DNA of 64,000 nt from PALSA-612 sp963755155 (GTDB lineage Bacteria > Actinomycetota > Thermoleophilia > Gaiellales > Gaiellaceae). The stretch is taken from positions 425,034-489,033 of the forward strand of contig CAVWIV010000003.1 of the NCBI GenBank assembly GCA_963755155.1, written 5' to 3'. Below the pieces are notes generated by a model, which searched no databases, was not told the origin of the DNA, and was given only the letters and a program-made list of their open reading frames with translations. The translations under genes and the position numbers were made by a program. Below, one piece after another: positions 16,923 through 26,689 of this stretch; the stretch's first letter is position 1; every line of letters starts with the position of its first letter.

Positions 16923-18631
16923 CGCTTCAGCATCTTCTCGATCTGCGGCCACGAGCGCGTGTTGAGGACCTGCTTCTTCGTGAGCCAGGCGCGGCGCGCC
17001 TGCCCGACTCCGAGCTCGACGTAGGCGAGCGTCGACACGCGGTGCGCGTCGCTCGTCACCGGCACGAGCACGCCCTCCTCCCCCGCCAGCCGCGCGAGCG
17101 GGTCCGGCATGTCGAGCCGGTCCGGCTGGGAGTTGATCTCGAGCGCTGTCCCCGTCCGCGCCGCAGTCTCGATGACGCGACCGGGGTCGATGGCGACGCT
17201 CTCACGGCGGCCGATCTTCCGCGCCGTCAGGTGCCCGATGCAATCGACGTGCGGGTTCTCCATCGCGCCGCACACGCGCTCGGTCGGATCCCGGTGGAAC
17301 GCCGAGTGGAGCGACGCGACGACCCAGTCGCGCTCGGCCAGCACCTCGTCCGGCACGTCGATGGAGCCGTCGGCGCGGATGTTCGCCTCGACGCCCTTCA
17401 GCAGACGGAACGGCGCGAGCTTCTTCGCGACCGCGTCGATCTCCCGGTCCTGCGCCTCCATGCGGCCCTCCCGCAGGTAGTGCGAGTGATCGGTGATCGC
17501 GAGGTACTCGTAGCCGCGCTCGATGGCCGCGAGCGCCATCTCCTCGATGGTGTTGTGGCCGTCCGCCGACCACGTCGTGTGCGTGTGGAGATCTCCCTTC
17601 AGCTGCTTGAGCTCGACGAGCTTCGGCAGCGACCCCTCGCGCGCGGCCTCGAGCTCGCCGGCGTTCTCGCGCAGCTCGGGCGGGATGAGCTGGTAGCCGA
17701 GGAACTCGTACAGCTGCTTCTCGTCCCGGTGTGTGACCGTCTCGCCGGTCTCCGTGTTGAGGACGCCGTACTCGGAGATCGAGAGCCCGCGCCGCTGTGC
17801 CTCTTCGCGCATTGCGATGTTGTGGTTCTTCGAGCCCGTGAAGTGCTGGAGGAGATTGCCGTAGCACTCGGGCGGAACTACGCGAAGGTCGAAGCGGAGC
17901 CCGTGCCCGGACACCACGGTCGCCTTCGTGCCGCCTCGCGCGGCCACCTCGACGACCCACGGCAGCTCGGTGAAGTGCGCGATGAGCGCGTCGGGATCGC
18001 GGGCGGTGGCGATGATGTCGACGTCGCGGACGGTCTCACGCCGCCGCCGCGCGCTGCCCGCCTCGGACACCTTCAGCGCCGCGGGGTGCGCGCGTAGCTC
18101 CTCGACCGCCTCCAGCACTGCCGGTAGCGCGATGCCGAGCAGCGCCCTCGCAGGCCCGGCGGGCTCGTTCTTCGCCTCGGCGAGCGCCCGCAGGACGTTC
18201 TCCTCGCTTCTCGGGCCAAGCCCGGACAGCGTTCGCAGCTGCTCTGCTTCGGCCGCCACGCGTAGCTCCTCGAGGGTGGTGATGCCGAGCTCGTGCCAGA
18301 TTCGGCGGACCGTCTTCGGCCCAAGGCCCGGAATGCGCATGAACTCCACGAGCTCCGGGGGCACAAGCTGCTTGTGCTTCGTGAGCGCGTGCACCTCGCC
18401 GTCCTCGACGATCTGGACGATCTTCTCCTCGATCGTCTTGCCGATTCCCTGGAGCTCCTTCGCCTTCCCCTCGAGCGCCATCTGCGCGACCGACGTGCCC
18501 GTCTCGCGGATCCGCGTGGCGGCGCGACGGTAGGCCAGCACGCGGAACGACTCCACGTCCTCGAGCTCGAAGATGTCGGCGAGGAGCTCGAACTGCGCGG
18601 CAACGTCGGCGTTCGCGGGCAGCGGGGCCAT
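16919..18631 (-). CDS. polX: DNA polymerase X family protein with C-terminal PHP domain
   Basis: Gap-filling repair polymerase of 570 residues. The N-terminus has the helix-hairpin-helix segments (GIGKTIEEKI, PGLGPKTVRRIW, SGLGPRSEENVL) and the nucleotidyltransferase core, with catalytic acids in VRDVDIIATA and LRFDLRVV. The C-terminal PHP domain starts near 345 with GDLHTHTTWSADGH and continues with AITDHSHY, SLHSAFH and SDAHR, so its metal ligands are retained and 3'-5' exonuclease activity is likely as in other bacterial PolX. ATG 18631 is chosen because the longer reading from 18688 overlaps the divergent gene. TATCAT lies 10 bases upstream. Confidence 0.92.
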   Translation of the reverse strand: MAPLPANADVAAQFELLADIFELEDVESFRVLAYRRAATRIRETGTSVAQMALEGKAKELQGIGKTIEEKIVQIVEDGEVHALTKHKQLVPPELVEFMRIPGLGPKTVRRIWHELGITTLEELRVAAEAEQLRTLSGLGPRSEENVLRALAEAKNEPAGPARALLGIALPAVLEAVEELRAHPAALKVSEAGSARRRRETVRDVDIIATARDPDALIAHFTELPWVVEVAARGGTKATVVSGHGLRFDLRVVPPECYGNLLQHFTGSKNHNIAMREEAQRRGLSISEYGVLNTETGETVTHRDEKQLYEFLGYQLIPPELRENAGELEAAREGSLPKLVELKQLKGDLHTHTTWSADGHNTIEEMALAAIERGYEYLAITDHSHYLREGRMEAQDREIDAVAKKLAPFRLLKGVEANIRADGSIDVPDEVLAERDWVVASLHSAFHRDPTERVCGAMENPHVDCIGHLTARKIGRRESVAIDPGRVIETAARTGTALEINSQPDRLDMPDPLARLAGEEGVLVPVTSDAHRVSTLAYVELGVGQARRAWLTKKQVLNTRSWPQIEKMLKR

Positions 18632-18656
18632 CCAGACGGCGATGATACGGGCGGCC

Positions 18657-19379
18657 GTGCGAGCAACCATCTGCCTGCCGACGTACAACGAGCGCGAGAA
18701 CCTCGAGCCGTTGCTGCGCGCGCTCGGCGAGGTGCTGCCCGGACGGTGCGGAGAGCGCGTCCTCGTCGTCGACGACTCGTCACCCGACGGGACGGGGCAG
18801 CTCGCCGACGAGCTCGCGGCCGAGCTCGACTTCGTCGACGTCCTCCACCGGCCGCGGAAGGAGGGCCTCGGCCCGGCGTATCTCGCGGCGTTCCGGCAGG
18901 CGCTCGCAGACGGCGCCGAGCTGATCCTCGAGATGGACTGCGACTTCTCGCACGACCCGCAGGACGTGCCGCGGCTGCTTGCTCAGGCCGAGGACGCCGA
19001 TCTCGTGCTCGGCTCGCGCTACGTCGAGGGCGGCCGCGTGGAGAACTGGGGCGCCCTGCGCCGGTTCGTGTCTTCCGGCGGCTCGCTCTACGCGCGCGTG
19101 CTGCTCGGCGTCGGCATCCGCGACCTCACCGGCGGCTTCAAGTGCTACCGGCGGGCCGTGCTCGAGCGGATCGATCTCGACGCCGTGGCGTCGACCGGGT
19201 ACGCGTTCCAGATCGAGACGACGTACCGGGCGCTTCGAGCCGGCTTCCGCGTGGTCGAGATCCCGATCACGTTCGCCGACCGAGAGGCGGGCAGCTCGAA
19301 GATGAGCAAGACGATCTTCCTCGAGGCGGTGTGGAAGGTGCCGCTGTTGCGCGCCCGCGCGCTCGCCCGGCGGCTATAA
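18657..19379 (+). CDS. Polyprenol-phosphate mannose synthase (Dpm1/Ppm1-like GT2)
   Basis: Cytoplasmic GT2 enzyme of about 240 residues transferring a sugar, probably mannose from GDP-mannose, to polyprenyl phosphate. The sequence follows the actinobacterial Ppm1 pattern: ATICLPTYNERENLEPLL, VLVVDDSSPDGTG, EMDCDFSHDP with the DxD-like metal site, LVLGSRYVEGG and the GGFKCYRR motif. There is no C-terminal membrane segment. GTG 18657 starts at the conserved region; ATG 18642 is an alternative. It is divergent from polX and 8 bases before the thioredoxin gene. Confidence 0.9.
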   Translation: MRATICLPTYNERENLEPLLRALGEVLPGRCGERVLVVDDSSPDGTGQLADELAAELDFVDVLHRPRKEGLGPAYLAAFRQALADGAELILEMDCDFSHDPQDVPRLLAQAEDADLVLGSRYVEGGRVENWGALRRFVSSGGSLYARVLLGVGIRDLTGGFKCYRRAVLERIDLDAVASTGYAFQIETTYRALRAGFRVVEIPITFADREAGSSKMSKTIFLEAVWKVPLLRARALARRL

Positions 19380-19380
19380 C
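19375..19380 (+). promoter_or_regulatory. Candidate -10 element of the thioredoxin gene
   Basis: TATAAC, 7 bases before GTG 19388 and overlapping the stop codon of the preceding gene. The last base is not the consensus T, so an independent leaderless promoter is possible rather than certain. Confidence 0.35.
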
Positions 19381-19387
19381 GTCAGAC

Positions 19388-19711
19388 GTGGACGACGTCA
19401 CCGACGAGACGTTCCAGCAGGAGGTGCTCGACGCCGAAGGCCCGGTCGTCGTCGACTTCTGGGCGCCGTGGTGCGGTCCTTGCCGGGCAGTCGACCCGAT
19501 CTTCGAGCAACTCGCCGTCGAGCACGAGGGCCGCGTCCGGTTCGTGAAGCTCAACATCGACGAGAACCTCGACACAGCCGCGCACTACGGCGTGCTCTCG
19601 ATACCGACAGCGATCCTCTTCGAGGGCGGCGAGGAGCGAGAGAAGGTCATGGGCGCGTATCCACGCTCGCGCTACGAGCAGGCGTGGGCGGCGTGGCTCA
19701 CAGACGCTTGA
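19388..19711 (+). CDS. trxA: Thioredoxin
   Basis: Small redox protein of 107 residues with the classical active site DFWAPWCGPCRAV near residue 25-37, the cis-proline in SIPTAILF near 75 and the C-terminal EKVMGAYPRSRYEQ helix start. GTG 19388 gives a normal-length N-terminus (VDDVTDETFQQEVL). The gene end overlaps the convergent GNAT gene by 14 bases. Several thioredoxins usually occur per genome, so the symbol is by similarity. Confidence 0.92.
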   Translation: MDDVTDETFQQEVLDAEGPVVVDFWAPWCGPCRAVDPIFEQLAVEHEGRVRFVKLNIDENLDTAAHYGVLSIPTAILFEGGEEREKVMGAYPRSRYEQAWAAWLTDA

Positions 19712-20179
19712 GCATCCGGACGCCCTCGTCGTCCACTGTCAGCGTCTCGTACCCGAGCCGCTCGTAGAGCCTCCTCGCCGGATTGTCGGCGTCGACTGAC
19801 AGGCTGATCGCGTGAAGCCGGCGGCTCGTGCGGCGTCTTCGATCCCGTCCATGAGGCGCGTGCCGACGCCCTCGCGGCGGTGGCCGTCCCAGACGGCGAC
19901 GGCGAGCTCCGGCGTCTCGTCGTCGACGTAGCCGTGGCCGTGGTCCTCGGCGGTGAAGAGGCGGCAGAGCGACGCGCCGACGACCTCGCCCTCTCGCTCG
20001 GCGATGACCGCGAGGTCGCCGCGGCGGCCCCAGCCTTCGTGATAGCGCGCGAGCTCCGGGTGGGCAATGACGAACTCGTACGGCGGGAGCTCCCGCTCCG
20101 GGTTCCAGGACACGGCCTCGAAAAGGGCATGCTTCACGTGCTCGATATCCGCGTCCGTGCCGGGGCGGACCTCGATCAC
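19698..20179 (-). CDS. GNAT-family N-acetyltransferase, frameshifted as sequenced
   Basis: Acetyl-CoA-dependent transferase of about 160 residues. It opens VIEVRPGTDADIEHVKHALFE, has the acetyl-CoA loop as DGHRREGVGTRLMDGI, and after a one-base deletion near 19810-19820 continues ISLSVDADNPARRLYERLGY to the end. The length of 482 bases is one short of a whole number of codons, matching a single missing base. GTG 20179 overlaps the thiL stop as GTGA. The apparent long fusion with thiL in one frame is an artefact of a second shift inside thiL. The substrate is unknown. Confidence 0.8.
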
Positions 20180-20998
20180 CGGAAGTGCTCCCAGCTCCCC
20201 AGCTCGTGCAGGCCGCCCGTCGAGCTGCAGCTCGACGCCCTCGCCCTCTTCGCAACGGCCGATCGCCACGAACGGGCCGGAGTCCACGACCGCCGCGAGC
20301 AGCTCGTAGTCCTCGCCGAACCCGAGGTCGTCGACCGTCGCGCCCTCCGCCAGCGGCACGCGATCGAGGTCGATGACGAGGCGGCAGCCTGATCGCTCGG
20401 CGATGTGGGCTGCGTCGCGCGCGATCCCGTCGGAGATGTCGATCAGCGCGTGCGCGTGTGCGGCAAGCGACCGTCCTTCGTCGAGCCGGATCGGCGGGCG
20501 GGGGAGCTCGCCGGCGCGGAAAGCAGCACCGGCGGCGCCGAGCGGGCCGGTGACGACGAGGACGTCGCCCGGCTGGGCTCCGGCCCGTCCGGGAACGCGC
20601 TCAGACCGTCCAAGTGCCGTGACCGAGAGGTAGACGCGGTCCGCGGCCGTCGTGTCGCCCCCAACGACGTCGACGCCGGCCTCGGCGATTCCCTCGTAGA
20701 GCTCGAGCACCGAGTCGAACGTCGTTTCGCCAGGTGCGCCGAGGCTCACCAGCAGCCCCTCCGGCACGGCTCCGCTCGCAGCGAGGTCGGAGAGGTTGAC
20801 CGCCGCCGCGCGAAAGCCGAGGTCGCGCCACGAGATGCGGTCCAAGGTGAAGTGGACGTCCTCGACGAGCGCGTCCTGCGTGACGACGAGCCCGCCGTCC
20901 AGCAGGGCGGCGTCGTCTGCGATCCCCTTCGCCAAGCCGCGGCGCCCGAGCTCGGCGAGCAGCCCGAGCTCTCCGAGATCAGCGAGCGTCTGCGACAT
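20176..20998 (-). CDS. thiL: Thiamine-monophosphate kinase ThiL, frameshifted near the 3' end
   Basis: ATP-dependent kinase converting thiamine phosphate to thiamine diphosphate. Recognisable segments are GIADDAALLDGGLVVTQDAL, the metal-binding VVGGDTTAADRVYLSVTALG, LIDISDGIARDAAHIAE and GFGEDYELLAAV. The frame changes between about 20205 and 20225; in the shifted frame the protein ends HELGSWEHFR, a normal ThiL terminus, and the stop overlaps the GNAT start. The expected protein is about 273 residues. ATG 20998 overlaps the end of thiD by 20 bases, so thiD-thiL-GNAT form one unit. Confidence 0.9.
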
Positions 20999-21761
20999 GG
21001 AGCACGTCCACGGGCCCCTCGCCCTCGCCCAGGTCGACAAGCCCGTGGGCGACCGCGTGGGCCGCCGCCTCAGCAGCGCCTCGGGCCGCCTCCTCGAGGG
21101 ACTGTCCCTGCGCGAGTAGCGCGGCGAGCGTCGCCGAGTGCGTGCAGCCGGCGCCGTGCGTCGCGGGGACGTCGTGACGCTCGACGGGAATCTCGACGTG
21201 CTTGCCGGAGGTGAAGAGATGGTCGACTGCGCGCTCACCGTGGCCGCCCGTGACGATGACGGCGCGCGCTCCCATCGCGTGGAGCTGCTCGGCGAGCACG
21301 CCGCGGTCCTCGGTGTCGACGCCGCCGAGCGCCTGGGCCTCGTGGAGGTTCGGCGTGATCACGGTCGCGAGCGGGAAGAGCAGCGTGACGAGCGCCTCGA
21401 CGGCATCGTCCTGGAGCAGCTGCGCGCCGGCTGCGGAGATCATCACCGGGTCGACGACGAGCGGCACCGGCTGCTCGGCGAGGAACGCCGCCACCGTCTC
21501 GACGATCTCGCGCGAGTAGAGCATCCCCGTCTTCGCCGCGTCGACGCCGATGTCCGAGAAGACCGCGTCCAGCTGCGCCTGTACGAACTCCGGGGCCACT
21601 TCCTGAACGGCCGTCACGCCGACGGTGTTCTGGGCAGTCAGCGCGACGATGGCGCTCATCCCGAAGCAGCCGGCCGCGGCGAACGCCTTGAGATCGGCCT
21701 GGATGCCCGCGCCGCCGCCGGAGTCGGAGCCCGCGATGGTCAGGCAGCGCGCGACGGCCAC
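20979..21761 (-). CDS. thiD: Hydroxymethylpyrimidine/phosphomethylpyrimidine kinase ThiD
   Basis: Ribokinase-fold enzyme of 260 residues that phosphorylates HMP and HMP-phosphate in thiamine synthesis. It begins VARCLTIAGSDSGGGAGIQADLK, a ThiD signature, followed by AAGCFGMSAIVALTAQNT, the MLYSREIV segment, VVDPVMISAAGAQLL and the catalytic region THGAGCTHSA near the C-terminus. TAGCGT lies 6 bases before GTG 21761, so the thi transcript is probably leaderless; I see no TPP riboswitch upstream. Confidence 0.94.
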   Translation of the reverse strand: MAVARCLTIAGSDSGGGAGIQADLKAFAAAGCFGMSAIVALTAQNTVGVTAVQEVAPEFVQAQLDAVFSDIGVDAAKTGMLYSREIVETVAAFLAEQPVPLVVDPVMISAAGAQLLQDDAVEALVTLLFPLATVITPNLHEAQALGGVDTEDRGVLAEQLHAMGARAVIVTGGHGERAVDHLFTSGKHVEIPVERHDVPATHGAGCTHSATLAALLAQGQSLEEAARGAAEAAAHAVAHGLVDLGEGEGPVDVLHVADAR

Positions 21762-21767
21762 GGCGCG

Positions 21768-21773
21768 ACGCTA
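21768..21773 (-). promoter_or_regulatory. Candidate -10 element of thiD-thiL-GNAT
   Basis: Reads TAGCGT on the minus strand, 6 bases before GTG 21761. Confidence 0.45.
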
Positions 21774-21814
21774 GCAGTACGATCCTGGCACCGCCGTCCC
21801 ACAGGGAGGAAGAG

Positions 21815-22111
21815 ATGGCCGAGACGTACACGCACACGACGTGGCGCGTGAAGCCAGGGTCGGAGGACGAGTTCGTCCGGCGCTGGGCGGAGTGGATCGA
21901 GTGGAGCCATCTCCAGGGTCTCGGCCCGCGGGCGCGGCTCTTGCGGGACACCGAGAGCCCGTCGACCTTCGTGAGCTTCGGCCCCTGGATGAGCACGGAC
22001 GCGGTGAAGAACTGGCGCGCGGCCGCCGGCTACCACGAGCGGGTGGCGAGCCTCCAGGAGCTGCTCGAGGGCTTCGATCCGCGCACGCTGGAAGTCGTCG
22101 CCGAAGGGTGA
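21815..22111 (+). CDS. Antibiotic biosynthesis monooxygenase (ABM) fold protein
   Basis: Protein of 98 residues with the ferredoxin-like ABM pattern: YTHTTWRVKPGSEDEFVRRW, STFVSFGPWMSTDAVKNWRA and YHERVASLQELLEGF. Family members include small heme-degrading or quinone-forming oxygenases and many of unknown role. Unlike its neighbours it has a strong ribosome site (GGGAGGAAGAG) just before the ATG. The stop overlaps the helicase GTG start by 4 bases. No catalytic residue can be assigned. Confidence 0.75.
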   Translation: MAETYTHTTWRVKPGSEDEFVRRWAEWIEWSHLQGLGPRARLLRDTESPSTFVSFGPWMSTDAVKNWRAAAGYHERVASLQELLEGFDPRTLEVVAEG

Positions 22112-24343
22112 CCGTCGCCGCGCTCTCCGACGAACTGCTGGCCGGAGAGGAGGTCGCATACGTCACGACGGAGCCGGCGCGGGAGGCGACGACGGCCCCG
22201 CTTCCGCCCGGGCTCGACGAGCGCGTCGTCGCCGCGCTCGGCGCCAGGGCATCACAGCGCTCTTCGAGCATCAGGCTCGAGGCGTGGGCCGCAGCGGCTC
22301 GCGGCGAGCACGTCGCCGTCACGACCGGCACGGCGAGCGGCAAGACGCTCGCCTTCAACCTCCCGGTGCTCGACGCGGTCGCTCGCGATCCGAAGGCACG
22401 CGCGCTCTACCTCTATCCCACCAAGGCGCTCGCACAGGACCAGGCGCGCAGCCTCACGGCGCTCGGCGTGCCAGGGTGCGGCCGGCGATCTACGACGGTG
22501 ACACGCCCATCGACCAGCGACGCCAGGTGCGGACGTGGGCGAACGCGATCCTCTCCAACCCGGACATGCTCCACCTGGGCGTCCTTCCCCATCACGACCG
22601 CTGGGGCGACGTGCTCGCGAACCTCGAGTACGTCATCGTCGACGAGGCCCACGTGTACCGCGGCGTCTTCGGCTCGCACGTCGGCCAACGTCCTGCGGCG
22701 GCTGCGGCGGCTGGCGGCCGTCTACGGGGCCGAGCCGCAGTTCCTGCTCGCGTCGGCGACGATCGCGAATCCGGCCGAGCTCGCCACGTCGTTGACGGGG
22801 CTGGAGACGACGGTCGTCTCCGGCGATTCGGCGCCGCGGGCCGAGCGGACGATCGTCCTCTGGAACCCGCCGGTGACGGACGAGGAGCTCAACCTCCGCG
22901 CGAGCGCGCTCGGCGAGGGGTCGCGGCTGCTCGCGGAGCTCGTCGAACGCGGCCTGCAGGACGCTGTGCTTCGCGAAGAGCCGCAAGTCCGCCGAGCTCA
23001 TCCACCGATTCGCTCTCGACCGGCTTGGACGCGAGTACGCCGACCGGCTCTCGCCGTATCGCGCCGGGTACACGCCCGCGCAGCGGCGCGACATCGAGCG
23101 GCGGCTCGTCACCGGCGAGCTGCTCGGCGTTTCGGCGACGGACGCGCTCGAGCTCGGCATCGACATCGGCCTGCTCGACTGCGTGATCTCGGTGGGCTTC
23201 CCGGGCACGGTCGCCAGCCTGCGCCAGCAGTGGGGCCGCGCTGGACGGCAGGGTCACGGGCTGGCGGTGCTCGTCGCCTCGGACGACGCGCTCGACCAGT
23301 ACTTCATGCGCGAGCCGGAGGCGTTGCTCGGCAGGCGCGTCGAGGCCGCGATCCTCGATCACGCGAATCCGCGCGTGCTCGACGGCCACGTGCTGTCGGC
23401 TGCGTACGAGGCGCCGATCGACGACGCGGATCGCGCGACGCTCGGTGACGAGGCGCTCGAGCGCGCCGCCCAGCTGCCCGAGCTGCGGCTCGCCGCCGCC
23501 GGCTTCACGTGGACAGGCCGCGATTATCCGGCCGCGCGCATCTCCTTGCGTTCGGCAGGAGTCGACTCGGTGCTCGTGGTCGAGACCGATTCGGGCTCCG
23601 TGCTGGGCATCGTCGAGCGCGAGCGGGCTTACTCGACGGTCCACGAGGGCGCCGTCTATCTCCACCTCGGCGAGCCGTATCTAGTGAGCGAGCTCGACCT
23701 GGCTGCCGGCGCGGCCCTCGTCGAGCCGTTCTCGGGCGACTGGTACACGCAGGCGAAGAAGGACACGACGACGGCGATCGAGGAGCCGCTGCTCGTTCGC
23801 GATCACGCAGGCGTCGAGCTGTCATTCGGGCGCGTTTCGGTCACCGAGCACGTCGTCGCGTACCAGCGGAAGTCGACGCGGGACGGCGCCGTTCTGGAGA
23901 CGGTTGCGCTCGACCTTCCGCCCGCGACGTTCGAGACGGAGGCTGTGTGGTTCGTGCCGTCGCCGTCGGTGCTGGACGGTCTGGAAGCAATGCCGAAGCT
24001 GCTCGGCTCGCTGCACGCCGCCGAGCACGCGATGATCGCGCTGCTGCCGCTGTTCGCGATGTGCGACCGCTGGGACATCGGCGGCCTGTCGACGAACGTC
24101 CACTTCCAGACGGGGGCGCCCACGGTGTTCGTCTACGACGGCCACCCCGGTGGCGTCGGCATCGCCGAGCGTGGTTATGCGGTCTTCGAGGATTGGGTGG
24201 CGGACACGGCGAGGCTGCTCGCCGGGTGCCCGTGCGAGAGCGGGTGCCCGTCGTGCGTGCAGTCGCCGAAGTGCGGCAATCTCAACGAGATGCTGGACAA
24301 GGCCGGCGCCCTCCAGTTGCTGCGCAGGATCTCAGCGGGCTGA
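22108..24343 (+). CDS. DEAD/DEAH-box helicase of the MrfA/YprA (DUF1998) type, frameshifted
   Basis: Superfamily 2 helicase of about 745 residues. The order is Walker A VTTGTASGKTLAF near residue 72, LYPTKALAQDQ, IVDEAHVYRG near 178, LLASATIANP, then GVSATDALELGIDIG and RQQWGRAGRQG, and a C-terminal DUF1998 region ending in a cysteine cluster CPCESGCPSC..KCGN near 705. This is the layout of MrfA, a repair helicase for alkylation or crosslink damage. The frame changes near 22475, 22685 and 22975, leaving four pieces. The GTG start overlaps the upstream stop. An Lhr-like helicase is less likely because Lhr lacks this Cys motif. Confidence 0.85.
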
Positions 24344-25709
24344 CCCGCCGGCCCGCGAGACGATCGCTTCCACAACCCGCTCCCCGGCCAGGCCGTCGAG
24401 CTCCCCGACCACCTCGAGCGCGACGCGGCGGCGCTCGGCGGAGAGCTCGTCGGGGTGCCTCAGCGCGCGCTCGATCGCCTCCGTCACCTCGCCAAAATTC
24501 GCGGCGCGGTAGAACGCCGTGGACGACATCAGGTCGCGGTAGTGGACGCCGAGAATGTTCTTCGCCGCCCACGTCTCGCCGGGCGGCGCCCCCTCGTCGT
24601 AGACGACGCATACCGCCGGCCGGTCGTTGACGAGGGCGTCGAGGAGGATCGTCCCCGCGTTCGACACCACGCACGCGCCGTGCTGGAGCATCGTCGCAAG
24701 CGTCGGCAGGTCGATCTCGTCCGCGGGCTGCACAGCCGCACCCGTCCTGCCCATCGCCGGCGCGAAACGCTCCTGCCACCGGTGATCCTTCGGGTGCGGG
24801 CGAAAGAGCAGCGAGAACCGCTCACTCGCGCCCGTCTCCTCCCACCACTCGATGAGCCGCCCGAAGAAGAACGGCTCGTACGGCGTGTTCGTCGGCGTGT
24901 TGCCCATCACTAGCACGACCGGGCGCGCCGGATCGAGGCCGTGGTGACGCGCGAGCTCCGCGAAGTCCTCAGGGGCTGTCCTCGCGTGGAAGGCGTCGCT
25001 CTGCGGCCAACCGGTGACGACGACGCGCGCAGGATCGACGCCGTGCAGCCGCGCGAGGTCGTCCCGCATGACGGCGTTCTGGACGACGTACGCGCCGAGG
25101 TGCTTCGAGATGACGCCCTTGCCGACTGCGTGGTCCCAGCTCGCGACGTACCCGATCGACGGGATGTCGAGCCGCCGCGCGGCGTTCAGCACGAGGCGAC
25201 ACCGAGGGCGTCTGCATGTTCGCCACGACCAGGGTGCCGCACTCGTCCCGCATCCGCCGCACGAGCGTGTGCGACACGTACCGCCTCGGGCAGAAGTACC
25301 AGCGCTTCATCAGCCGTTCGAGCCAGCGCCAGCGCGGCAGCGGATCGGCGTGGTCGAGGTCGAGGAAGGGATTGCCGTGCCCGTGCGCCATGCGCTCGAC
25401 GTGAAAGCCGTGCCGGTAGTTGAAGCGAATCGCGAGCGGCCAGAAGCCGATCCGCCGTTCGAGCGACGCATCGAGACGGCGGACGATCCGCTCGATCAGC
25501 GGCACGCGCTCCGGAAAGAGATCGTCGTAGTACGCGACGTTCATGCCCTCCGTGTCGGCCCACCGTGACGCCTTCGCCCGCGGCTCGAGAAAGACGACGA
25601 CGAGGCTGCCGCCCAGCCGCTGCGCGAGTCGTTGCAGCAGTCGCGTCTCGACGAAGAGCCTCGTCGTCAGCGGATCGGGGAAGACGAGCCAGACCCGGCG
25701 GTCGGGCAT
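24332..25709 (-). CDS. Glycosyltransferase / CDP-glycerol transferase-like protein, frameshifted
   Basis: Protein of about 458 residues, last gene of the nonulosonate operon. The N-terminal half begins VWLVFPDPLTTRLFVETRLL and the C-terminal half has a GT-B-like fold: VTGWPQSDAF, VVLVMGNTPTNT, LLFRPHPKDHRW, then MLQHGACVVSNAGTILLDAL and a conserved acidic loop. This pattern resembles CDP-glycerol:glycerophosphotransferase-like and polysialyl/Kdo-type transferases, but I cannot choose between them. One extra base near 25203 joins NMQTPSVSP to LVLNAARRLD. ATG 25709 shares a base with the stop of the preceding GNAT gene (TGATG). Confidence 0.7.
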
Positions 25710-26689
25710 CAGAAGAAGTCCATGTCGCCGCTGATCACGCGCCAGTGAGAGAAGTCGTACGGATCGAGCTGTAAGTCCTCGCGGAAGACGAACGACGTGA
25801 TGGGACGGGTGTCCTCGCGGGCGAATCCGGCGCGCTCGACGGCGCGCTCGAGGCGCGGATCCTTCACGAGGACATCGAGCTTCCGGGCCCCGGGCAACCG
25901 CTCGACGTGCGCGATCGTTGCTCGAAGGAGCTTCTCGCCGGCGTCCTCGCTCAGCGCGAAGAGCTCGTGAATGCGCCACAGGCCGGCGAAGTCAGGCCCC
26001 CACACCTCGGGATCCCGCTCGCCGACGAGCGCCGCCGCCATCATGGCACCGTCCTCGTGCAGGAACAGCCACTCGTACCGTTCCGCCGTCACCGGCGAAT
26101 ACCGCCACTCGAGCCACGTCGGGCTCTTGTCGACCCTGATCACCCGCTCGTCGCCGTGCGACGCTTCGATGAGCGCCGCCAGCTCTGGATCGCGTGAATC
26201 GCCGATGCTGACCTTCGGTCGCCCACGCGGCAACCACCGGCGGCGGCCGAGCTCGAGGCCCCACGCGCCGACCTCGCCGAGATACGTCCCGGCGACGACC
26301 TTGAGGATCTTGATGGAGCGCGTGTTCGGGAACGTGTAGTAGACGGCGAAGCCTCGTTCCTGGAGCAGAGGCTTCATGGCGCGCGCCATGCCGACGAAGA
26401 GTCGGGGGCGATTGCGATAGTCAGGATGGGTGGCCGCATCGGTCCCCTGCCCGCCGGGCACGACCTCGTCACCGATGCGCAGCGCGACCGGCCACACGAG
26501 GCCCACCGAGACGCACTTGTCGCCGTCGAATGCGACGAACGCCGGCGAGTCGCCCCAGGGCGTGTCGAAGAACCGGTGCCGCGTCACGCTCTCCGGACGC
26601 CCACGACCTTTCACGGCCCGGTATAGCTCATCGATCGCCGGGAGGTCCTCGGGCGTGGGCAGCCGGATCTCGATCTCGACGCTACTCAA
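25709..26689 (-). CDS. GNAT-family N-acetyltransferase
   Basis: Protein of 326 residues with two GNAT-like halves. The first has EIRLPTPEDLPAIDELY, then FVAFDGDKCVSVGLVWPVAL and an acetyl-CoA region TDAATHPDYRNRPRLFVGM; the second contains SPTWLEWRYSPVTAERYEWL, similar to large actinobacterial GNATs acting on polysaccharide or lipid precursors. The start is TTG 26689, overlapping the deacetylase stop by 8 bases. In this operon it may acylate an amino sugar; that is inference from context only. Confidence 0.75.
   Translation of the reverse strand: MSSVEIEIRLPTPEDLPAIDELYRAVKGRGRPESVTRHRFFDTPWGDSPAFVAFDGDKCVSVGLVWPVALRIGDEVVPGGQGTDAATHPDYRNRPRLFVGMARAMKPLLQERGFAVYYTFPNTRSIKILKVVAGTYLGEVGAWGLELGRRRWLPRGRPKVSIGDSRDPELAALIEASHGDERVIRVDKSPTWLEWRYSPVTAERYEWLFLHEDGAMMAAALVGERDPEVWGPDFAGLWRIHELFALSEDAGEKLLRATIAHVERLPGARKLDVLVKDPRLERAVERAGFAREDTRPITSFVFREDLQLDPYDFSHWRVISGDMDFF

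Noticed and set aside
19739..20998. ThiL-GNAT fusion protein
   Set aside because: In the alternative frame thiL ends HELGSWEHFR with its own TGA overlapping a GTG start of the GNAT, so two genes with sequencing-type shifts explain the data better.
21774..21814. TPP riboswitch upstream of thiD
   Set aside because: The gap is too short and thiD appears leaderless; no CUGAGA or GGGGAGCC-type element is present.
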